Below, piece after piece: positions 57,217 through 64,000 of a stretch of DNA of 64,000 bases. Source of the stretch: Mycobacterium genavense ATCC 51234. GTDB lineage: Bacteria > Actinomycetota > Actinomycetes > Mycobacteriales > Mycobacteriaceae. The notes beneath the pieces are model-generated. The model was given only the letters and a program-made list of their open reading frames with translations, was not told where the DNA came from and ran no database searches. Each line of letters starts with the position of its first letter. The first letter of the stretch is position 1. Both the position numbers and the translations under genes were made by a program. The stretch is taken from positions 496,001-560,000 of the forward strand of contig NZ_JAGZ01000002.1 of the NCBI RefSeq assembly GCF_000526915.1, given 5' to 3'.

Positions 57217-57236
57217 ATATCTCCTTATATCTCCTT
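57217..57236 (-). promoter_or_regulatory. Tandemly duplicated ribosome-binding site upstream of secD
   Basis: On the minus strand the ten bases AAGGAGATAT occur twice back to back, followed by AACGAAA and the secD GTG. The nearer AAGGAG leaves about 11 bases to the start; the farther one leaves about 21. Either an old feature or another recent slippage duplication. Confidence 0.75.
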
Positions 57237-57279
57237 GGTAATCGGTTTCTGACCCTCGACAGAGCCTACGTGCCCGCCG

Positions 57280-57621
57280 TCACTGATCTTTGGTCACGCG
57301 GCTCTCGTCGGCCGGGTCGCCGACGTCGTCGGATGCTGCCGAGTCGTCGTCGAAGTCGTCCTCCGGCGCGATCTTGTCGCGGATGGCCAGCTTCATCCAG
57401 GTCGTCACCACGCCGTCGGCGATCTCGAGGTCGACAGAGTCGTCGGTGAGGGCGACGACGGTGGCCTCCAGGCTTGACGTCGTGTGCACGCGATCCCCCG
57501 GCTGCAGCGACTCGTGCAGGTCGATGGTGGCTTGCATCGCCTTCTTCTGGCGACGCGACGCCAGGTACATTAACCCGCCCATGATGAGCAGGAACGGCAG
57601 GAACAAAACCAAACTTTCCAT
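57280..57621 (-). CDS. yajC: Preprotein translocase subunit YajC
   Basis: A 113-residue single-TM protein (LVLFLPFLLIMGGLMYLASR at residues about 4-23) followed by the family stretch RRQKKAMQATIDLHESLQPG and DRVHTTSSLEATVVALTDD. The tail is very acidic. ATG 57619-57621. It lies 70 bases before secD in the same direction and completes the accessory SecDF-YajC complex. It diverges from gabT across 175 bases. It is intact. Confidence 0.93.
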   Translation of the reverse strand: MESLVLFLPFLLIMGGLMYLASRRQKKAMQATIDLHESLQPGDRVHTTSSLEATVVALTDDSVDLEIADGVVTTWMKLAIRDKIAPEDDFDDDSAASDDVGDPADESRVTKDQ

Positions 57622-57796
57622 CGGACGAGCCTGTCTTTCGTATCGGATTGCTGGGCTTTCGAGGGTCCAGTCTGCCCGTCCAGTCTGGCAGGTCGGGCCC
57701 ACTCGGTTGGGCGGAGTCCTCGGCGGGCGCCAAGACCCCTGGAACGGATAGGCTTTCAGCACGACGCGACGCGCGCGTTGCCGGGAGGAGGACGTC

Positions 57797-59137
57797 GTGG
57801 CCAGCCTCGAACAGACCCGCCTGCTGGTTACCGAAATTCCCGGTCCCAAATCGCTGGAGCTCGACAAGCGCCGCACCTCGGCGGTGTCGGCCGGCGTCGG
57901 CGTCTCCCTGCCCGTGTTCGTCGCGCGCGCCGGCGGTGGCATCGTCGAGGACGTTGACGGAAACCGGCTGATCGACCTGGGCTCGGGCATCGCGGTCACC
58001 ACGATCGGCAACTCCGCGCCGCACATGGTCGAGGCCGTGCGCGAGCAGGTCGCCGAGTTCACCCACACCTGCTTCATGGTCACGCCGTACGAGTCCTACG
58101 TGGCGGTTGCAGAAGAGCTGAACCGGATCACGCCCGGCTCCGGCGAGAAGCGTTCGGTGCTGTTCAACTCCGGGGCCGAGGCCGTCGAGAACTCCGTCAA
58201 GATCGCGCGCTCGTACACCCGCAAGACCGCCGTGGCGGCCTTCGACCACGCCTATCACGGCCGCACCAACATGGCGATGGCGCTGACGGCCAAGTCGATG
58301 CCGTACAAGAGCGGTTTCGGGCCATTCGCACCGGAGATCTACCGGGCCCCGATGTCCTACCCGTACCGCGACGGCCTTGTCGACAAGGACCTGGCCACCG
58401 ACGGCGAACTCGCCGCCGCGCGGGCGATCGGCGTGCTGGACAAGCAGATCGGCGCCGCCAACCTGGCCGCCGTCATCATCGAGCCCATCCAGGGTGAAGG
58501 CGGATTCATCGTCCCGGCCGAGGGTTTCCTGCCGGCGCTGGTGGACTGGTGCCGCAAGAACAACGTGGTGTTCATCGCCGACGAGGTGCAAAGCGGCTTC
58601 GCCCGGACCGGGGCGATGTTCGCCTGCGAGCACGAGGGCATCGAGCCCGACCTGATCTGCACCGCCAAGGGCATCGCCGGCGGGCTGCCGCTGTCGGCGG
58701 TGACCGGCCAGGCCGAGATCATGGACGCCCCGCACGTCAGCGGCCTGGGCGGCACGTTCGGCGGCAACCCGGTGGCCTGCGCGGCGGCCTTGGCCAGCAT
58801 CGCGACCATCGAGAACGACGGCCTGATCGAGCGGGCCCAGCAGATCGAACGGCTGATCACCGACGTGCTGCTGCGGATGCAGGCCGGCGACGACCGCATC
58901 GGCGACGTGCGCGGGCGTGGCGCCATGATCGCCGTCGAGCTGGTCAAGTCCGGCACCAGCGAGCCCGCCGCCGAGCTGACGAACAAGCTGGCCACCGCGG
59001 CCGGTGCCGCCGGGGTGATCGTGCTGACCTGCGGCATGTACGGCAACATCATCCGGCTGCTGCCCCCGCTGACCATCAGCGACGAGCTACTCCTCGAGGG
59101 CCTCGAGGTGCTGCGGCTGCTGCTGGCCGATCTGTAG
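57797..59137 (+). CDS. gabT: 4-aminobutyrate aminotransferase
   Basis: A 446-residue class III aminotransferase that moves the amino group of GABA to 2-oxoglutarate. Motifs: VTTIGNSAPHMVEAV, VLFNSGAEAVENSVKIAR, DHAYHGRTNMAMALTAK, IIEPIQGEGGFIVPAEG, FIADEVQSGFARTG, and the PLP lysine in ICTAKGIAGGLPLSAV. GTG 57797-57799 has GGGAGGAGG upstream. Position next to yajC matches M. tuberculosis. It is intact. Confidence 0.94.
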   Translation: MASLEQTRLLVTEIPGPKSLELDKRRTSAVSAGVGVSLPVFVARAGGGIVEDVDGNRLIDLGSGIAVTTIGNSAPHMVEAVREQVAEFTHTCFMVTPYESYVAVAEELNRITPGSGEKRSVLFNSGAEAVENSVKIARSYTRKTAVAAFDHAYHGRTNMAMALTAKSMPYKSGFGPFAPEIYRAPMSYPYRDGLVDKDLATDGELAAARAIGVLDKQIGAANLAAVIIEPIQGEGGFIVPAEGFLPALVDWCRKNNVVFIADEVQSGFARTGAMFACEHEGIEPDLICTAKGIAGGLPLSAVTGQAEIMDAPHVSGLGGTFGGNPVACAAALASIATIENDGLIERAQQIERLITDVLLRMQAGDDRIGDVRGRGAMIAVELVKSGTSEPAAELTNKLATAAGAAGVIVLTCGMYGNIIRLLPPLTISDELLLEGLEVLRLLLADL

Positions 59138-59239
59138 ACGCGCGGCCCTTCATGCTTCGGACCGTCGCCGCGGGAGCCGGTCGTGGGCGAATTCACACCA
59201 ATGCCACAGGCAGAAACGATTGAGGAATACCTTTAGCTT

Positions 59240-59262
59240 CACTAACGTTCTAACTGTCAGTG
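59240..59262. promoter_or_regulatory. Imperfect palindrome upstream of the carboxylic acid reductase pseudogene
   Basis: CACTAACGTTCTAACTGTCAGTG matches its own reverse complement at about 15 of 23 positions, with exact CACT/AGTG ends. It lies 48 bases before the ATG at 59311 in the AT-rich part of the 173-base gap after gabT. The layout is reminiscent of TetR-type operators; this is tentative. Confidence 0.3.
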
Positions 59263-59310
59263 CAGCGTCGCGCGAACAGCCTGAACTTCTCAGCAATGCA
59301 ACGAACTGTC

Positions 59311-62300
59311 ATGTCGACCACCACTCGTGAAGAGCGGCTCGAACGCCGCATCGAAAATCTGACCGCGACCGACCCACAGTTCGCCGCCGCCAAGCCGGAC
59401 CCGGCGGTCATCGTAACCCTCGATCAGCCTGGACTGCGCCTTCCGCAGGTCATCCAGACTGTGCTCGAGGGTTACGATGACCGCCTGGCCCTGGGACAGC
59501 GCGCCGTCGAATTCGTCAAGGACCCCAAAACCGGGCGTACGGTGCGCCGACTGCTGCCCCGCTTCGACACCCTCAGCTACGGTGAGCTGCGCGACCGCGT
59601 CGACGGCGTGGTCCGCGCCCTGACCCGCGACGGCCTGCAGCCGGGCGACCGGGTGGCGGCCCTGGGCTTCAACAGCGTCGACTTCACCACCATCGACGTC
59701 GCCCTCGCAATGGTCGGCGCGGTTAGTGTCCCGCTGCAGACCAGCGCGGCGCTCGCCCAGCTCCAGCCGATCGTGACCGAGACCGAGCCCGCCGTCTTCG
59801 CGGCGAGCACCAACCAGCTGTCCGACGCCGTCGAGCTGATCCTGAGCACCGACCACCGGCCCAGCAAGCTGGTGGTGTTCGACTACCACCCCGAGGTCGA
59901 CAACGAGCGCGACGCGGTGGACAGCGCCCGCGCCCGGCTGGCCGACGCCGTGACCGTCGAGCTCCTGGCCGACCTGCTGCAGCGCGGCAAGGCATTGCCC
60001 GCCACGCCGGCCGCGGACGTCGACGACGACGAGCTGGCGCTATTGATCTGCACCTCCGGCCAGTACCGGCGCCCCCAAGGGCGCGATGTACCCCCTGCGC
60101 AACGTCGGCAAGATGTGGCGCCGGTCGAGCCGCAGCTGCTTCGGCGAGACCGTCGCATCGATCACCCTCAACTTCATGCCGATGAGCCACGTGATGGGCC
60201 GGGGCATCCTGTACGGCGCGCTCGGCAACGGCGGCACGGCCTACTTCGCCGCCCGCAGCGACCTGTCGACACTGCTGGAAGACCTCGAGCTGGTGCGGCC
60301 CACCGGAGATGAACTTCGTCCCGCGCATCTGGGAGACGCTGTACAGCGAGTACCAGCGCCGCGTCGACCGCGGTGGCAGCGAGGCCGACGTGATGACCGA
60401 GCTGCCGCAGCAGCTGCTGGGTGGGCGGTTCATCTTCGCGATGACGGGCTCGGCGCCCACCTCCAGCGACCTCAAGGCGTGGGTGGAAGAGCTGCTCGAC
60501 ATGCACCTGCTGGACGGCTACGGCTCCACCGAGGCCGGGATGGTGCTGTTCGACGGCGAGGTGCAGCGCCTGCCGGTGATCGACTACAAGCTGGTCGACG
60601 TGCCGGACGTGGGCTACTTCGCCACCGACCGGCCCTACCCGCGCGGCGAGCTGCTGCTCAAGACGGAGAACATCTTCCCCGGCTACTACAAGCGCCCCGA
60701 AACCACCGCCGCGGTGTTCGACCCGGACGGCTACTACCGCACCGGCGACGTCGTGGCCGAAATCGCGCCCAACAAGGTGGTGTACGTCGACCGCCGCAAC
60801 AACGTGCTCAAGCTGGCGCAGGGCGAGTTCGTCACCGTCGCCAAGCTGGAGGCGGTGTTCGGCAACAGCCCGCTGGTGCGCCAGATCTACGTCTACGGCA
60901 ACAGCGCACACCCCTACCTGCTGGCGGTCGTCGTGCCCAGCGAGGAGGCACTGGAGCGCTACGACGCCGACGAGCTGAAGGGCCGGATCGCCGACTTGCT
61001 GCAGACGGTCGCGAAGGAGGCCGGCCTGCATTCCTACGAGGTGCCGCGTGACTTCGTGATCGAGACCACGCCGTTCACGCTGGAAAACGGTCTGCTGACC
61101 GGGATTCGCAAGCTGGCGTGGCCCAAGCTCAAGCAGCAGTACGGCGAGCGCCTGGAGCAGCTCTACGCCGATTTGGCCGCCGGCCAGGCCAACGAGCTCA
61201 GCGAGCTACGCCGCAGCGGCGCCACCGCGCCGGTGCTGCAGACGGTAAGCCGCGGCGGCGCTGTTGGGCGCGGCCAGCACCGAGCTGACACCCGATGCCC
61301 ACTTCACCGATCTGGGTGGAGATTCGTTGTCGGCGTTGACATTCGGCAACCTGCTGCACGAGATCTTCGAGGTCGACGTGCCGGTGGGGGTGATCGTCAG
61401 CCCGGCCAACGACCTGGCGGCCATCGCCGCCTACATCGAGTCCGAGCGCCAGGGCAGCAAGCGGCCCAGCTTCGCGTCGGTACACGGCCGTGACGCCGTC
61501 GAGGTCCACGCCGCCGACCTGACGCTGGACAAGTTCATCGACGCGGCGACGCTGGCGGCCGCACCGAATCTGTCGGCGCCGGCCGCCGAGGTGCGCACGG
61601 TCCTGCTGACCGGGGCGACCGGCTTCTTGGGCCGGTACCTGGCGCTGGAATGGCTGGAGCGGATGGACCTGGTCGACGGCAAGGTGATCGCGCTGGTGCG
61701 CACCAAGACCGACGCCGACGCCCGCGCCCGGGTGGACAAGACGTTCGATAGCGGGGACGCCAAGCTGCTGGTGCACTACCGGGAGTTGGCCGCCGATCAC
61801 CTCGAGGTCATCGCCGGCGACAAGGGCGAGGCCGACTTCGGTCTGGACGCCGCGACCTGGCGACGGCTGGCCGACACCGTCGACCTGATCGTCGACCCGG
61901 CCGCGCTGGTCAACCACGTGCTGCCGTACAGCGAGCTGTTCGGCCCCAATGCCGTGGGCACCGCCGAGCTGATCCGCATCGCGCTGACCGGGAAGAAGCC
62001 TTACACCTACGTGTCCACGATCGGGGTGGGCGACCAGATCAAGCCGGGTGCATTCGTCGAAGACGCCGACATCCGCGAGATCAGCCCCACCCGGCAGATC
62101 AACGACAGCTACGCCAATGGCTACGGCAACAGCAAGTGGGCCGGGGAGGTGTTGCTGCGCGAGGCCAACGACCTGTGTGGCCTGCCCGTGGCGGTGTTCC
62201 GCTGCGACATGATCCTGGCCGACACCAGCTACGCCGGCCAGCTCAACGTGCCGGACATGTTCACCCGCATGATGCTCAGCCTGGTGGCCACCGGCGTCGC

Positions 62301-62781
62301 GCCGGGCTCGTTCTACGAGCGCGACGCCGACGGCAACCGGCAGCGGTCGCACTACGACGGCCTGCCGGTGGAGTTCATCGCCGAAGCGGTCGCGACGCTG
62401 GGCGCGCAGAAAGTAGCGAGCTTCCAGACCTACCACGTGATGAACCCGTACGACGACGGCATCGGGATGGACGAGTTCGTCGATTGGCTGATCGCCGACG
62501 GCAACGCGATCCAGCGCATCGACGACTACGGCGACTGGCTGCCGCGTTTCGAGACCGCCCTGCGCGGACTGCCCGAAAAGCAGCGCAACGCCTCGCTGCT
62601 GCCGCTGTTGCACAACTACCAGGAGCCGGAGCGCCCGATCCGTGGGTCGATGGCCCCGACCGACCGGTTCCGGGCCGCCGTCCAGGACGCCAAGGTGGGC
62701 CCCGACAAGGACATTCCGCACATCGGGGCGCCGATCATCGCCAAATACGTCAGCGACCTGCGACTGCTCGGGCTGTTGTAA
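59311..62781 (+). pseudogene. fadD9: Carboxylic acid reductase (FadD9-like A-PCP-R enzyme), three frameshifts
   Basis: The intact enzyme (~1,170 residues) adenylates a fatty or aromatic acid, loads it on a phosphopantetheine arm and reduces it to the aldehyde with NADPH. ATG 59311 starts STTTREERLERRIENLTATD. Breaks: an extra C near 60062 (ICTSG then STGAPKGAMYP in the next frame); an extra G near 60305 (LVRPT then EMNFVPRIWETLY); a one-base shift near 61240 between QTVSR and [10 protein letters not shown]. All domains are otherwise readable: GYGSTEAGMVLFDG, carrier-domain [13 protein letters not shown], reductase [19 protein letters not shown] and [18 protein letters not shown]. The end is TAA 62779-62781. 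Confidence 0.92.
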
Positions 62782-62790
62782 ACGCCGACA

Positions 62791-62826
62791 AAGCCGATCG
62801 CCAGCTCACGGGCCGGCGATCGGCTT
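62791..62826. terminator. Hairpin between convergent genes, likely two-way terminator
   Basis: AAGCCGATCGCC (62791-62802) and GGCGATCGGCTT (62815-62826) are perfect 12-base inverted arms around a 12-base loop. The hairpin starts nine bases after the fadD9 stop and ends 12 bases before the stop of the minus-strand gene at 62839. There is no T-run, as is common for mycobacterial terminators. Confidence 0.8.
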
Positions 62827-62838
62827 GTGCGCGATGCC

Positions 62839-63000
62839 CTAGCCTTGGGGATGCGGCCAGCGCAGGTATGCCGCGCCCGGCGCGGTGCCGGCGCGTTGCT
62901 TGCGCCAACGCCCGGTCTTCGTATCCTCGGACGACTCCACCCGCGGAGTGGTCAGGGCGTCCGGCTCCACCTCACGGTGCGGCTCTTCCAGTCCCGACAT
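62839..63000 (-). CDS. Small 53-residue protein of unknown function
   Basis: ATG 62998-63000 directly follows the TAG of the membrane gene at 63001-63003. The frame encodes 53 residues, acidic at first (MSGLEEPHREVEPDALTTPR) and basic/aromatic later (TGRWRKQRAGTAPGAAYLRW), ending at TAG 62839-62841. It would be the second gene of a transcript from 63534 and ends 12 bases before the hairpin. Gene-like position and composition are the support; I do not recognise the family. Confidence 0.5.
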   Translation of the reverse strand: MSGLEEPHREVEPDALTTPRVESSEDTKTGRWRKQRAGTAPGAAYLRWPHPQG

Positions 63001-63534
63001 CTAGCCGGGCTCGCTGGCCGGGGGCGCAGCGGACCGCACCCGCGCCAGGGCTTCGATATCGCTGGCCAGTCGCACCGCCAGGCGCGCCAGCGCGATGCCG
63101 CCGATGAAGACGATCACGGCACCCAGACCCGAGAAGTACGAGATCTCGAGCGCGGCGCGCTTGCGGTCGGTCGCGGCGACCGGGTCGCCGGCCGACCCGA
63201 TCCCCAGCATCGGAGCGACCTCGCCGCCGATCACGAACCACCCGCCGGCCAGCACCGCCAGCCAGCCGCCCACGATCGCGTTGGCGCGATTCCCGGAGAA
63301 GATCAACAACAGGCCACCCAGCGCGGTCAGGCCGCCCGGGAGCACTTCGAGCCAGCCGCGTGCCGTGGTCCATGCCGACTCGCGGTCGGGTGTGTAGGCG
63401 AAATTGAAGTGAGGACCGACGAACGGTATCAACGCCCCCCAAGCACCAAGAACGATCAGGATCAACCCGCATACCGCCCCGCGCGAGCGTGGCATCCACA
63501 GCCTGCCCGGATGGCCGTCTTGTGCGTAACTCAT
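63001..63534 (-). CDS. Four-TM membrane protein of unknown function
   Basis: A 177-residue protein from ATG 63532-63534. Hydrophobic segments: about residues 20-42 (VCGLILIVLGAWGALIPFVG), 60-80 (LPGGLTALGGLLLIFSG), 85-108 (AIVGGWLAVLAGGWFVIGG) and 135-158 (GLGAVIVFIGGIALARLAVR). Both ends are probably cytoplasmic. No known domain recognised. It is intact and precedes the 53-residue gene. Confidence 0.78.
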   Translation of the reverse strand: MSYAQDGHPGRLWMPRSRGAVCGLILIVLGAWGALIPFVGPHFNFAYTPDRESAWTTARGWLEVLPGGLTALGGLLLIFSGNRANAIVGGWLAVLAGGWFVIGGEVAPMLGIGSAGDPVAATDRKRAALEISYFSGLGAVIVFIGGIALARLAVRLASDIEALARVRSAAPPASEPG

Positions 63535-63606
63535 TGCATCCCCCTATTTGACGCCGGACTATTTCAGCACCGCCTGGGTACCCTGGGGTCCGCGCTTGTA
63601 ACCCGG

Positions 63607-63993
63607 CTACGTGGCCAGGCCGACGACCAGCAGCACGATCGAGATCAAAGGGAACGTGCCCTGCGTCACCGCGGCCCGGGCCTTGTCCGGTGCCGACACC
63701 ACCAGGACGACCGCGGCCGCGGCCATGGATCCGACGCCGGCGAAGACGAGCGCGGCCCCGATCGACCGGTGTCCCATCGCCACCTCGGCGATGCCGACGC
63801 CCGCGATAATCGCCAGGAACAGGTTGTAAAAACCCTGGTTGAAGGCGAGTAGCTGGGTGGTCTCGGCCTCCTCGGGCGTCGTGCCGAAGGCGGCGCGGGT
63901 CCGGGCCGAGGTCCAGGTGAACGACTCCATCGTGAAGATGTAGACGTGCAGCAGCGCCGCCAGCGCGGCGAAAACCAGGCCGGCGGTGATCAT
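63607..63993 (-). CDS. DUF1304 family membrane protein
   Basis: A 128-residue protein from ATG 63991-63993 with four hydrophobic segments (AGLVFAALAALLHVYIFTME, LFLAIIAGVGIAEVAMG, GAALVFAGVGSMAAAAVVLV, FPLISIVLLVVGLA). The family motif HVYIFTMESFTW followed by QLLAFNQGFYNLFLA is clear. Function is unknown. It is complete inside the window; the upstream region is cut by the right edge after seven bases. Confidence 0.85.
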   Translation of the reverse strand: MITAGLVFAALAALLHVYIFTMESFTWTSARTRAAFGTTPEEAETTQLLAFNQGFYNLFLAIIAGVGIAEVAMGHRSIGAALVFAGVGSMAAAAVVLVVSAPDKARAAVTQGTFPLISIVLLVVGLAT

Positions 63994-64000
63994 TGGTCGA

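Overview
The window is high-GC, gene-dense actinobacterial DNA. Its gene content and order match the Mycobacterium tuberculosis block Rv2531c (adi) to Rv2590 (fadD9), as recalled from memory. Gene versions and extra genes look more like the Mycobacterium avium complex (MAC): an acyl-CoA dehydrogenase beside aroC, a HelR-type helicase, and a kinase-cyclophilin fusion. About 14 of some 58 genes are broken by frameshifts, in-frame stops, an internal deletion or small tandem duplications. Every gene expected to be essential is intact. This is what a host-restricted, decaying mycobacterial genome looks like. A MAC-derived species such as M. lepraemurium would fit, but that is inference; no marker gene here proves the species.

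Layout. Positions 1-16.7 kb are almost all minus strand: broken adi, a small membrane protein, nusB, efp, a small membrane protein and pepQ. The shikimate cluster aroQ-aroB-aroK-aroC follows in tightly overlapping genes, then a wrecked acyl-CoA dehydrogenase and prepilin peptidase, then aroE-mltG-ruvX-alaS and a YjbQ protein. From 16.8 to 31 kb there are an Rv2557-like gene, rarA, two tandem Pro/Gly-rich membrane paralogues, and the transglutaminase/ATP-grasp locus (Rv2566-Rv2569c), whose two large plus-strand genes are dead while the two minus-strand genes are open. A FUSC membrane protein and a broken nitroreductase end this part.

From 31 to 44.9 kb: aspS, broken panE and SRPBCC genes, ypfJ, a three-gene unit (XRE-cupin regulator, class II aldolase, DapA-like lyase) with an inverted repeat between the divergent genes, an MmpS-like secreted protein, a purple acid phosphatase, a radical SAM protein, broken helR, a broken 13E12 HNH gene and a broken small gene. 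From 44.9 to 64 kb: hisS-glyoxalase II, secreted cyclophilin ppiB next to a broken receptor kinase with a cyclophilin-like ectodomain, the run yajC-secD-secF-lipoprotein-apt-relA, gabT, a broken carboxylic acid reductase, a hairpin terminator, and three small minus-strand genes.

Working together: the intact genes cover aromatic amino acid synthesis, translation (EF-P, Ala-, Asp- and His-tRNA synthetases), transcription antitermination, protein export (YajC-SecD-SecF), and the stringent response with purine salvage (RelA, Apt). The lost genes are mostly accessory: lipid and aldehyde redox, pantothenate by-pass, an amide-ligase/transglutaminase system, RNA polymerase recycling and a signalling kinase. 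No gap over 300 bases lacks a gene or gene remnant. I saw no tRNA, rRNA, CRISPR array or insertion sequence.
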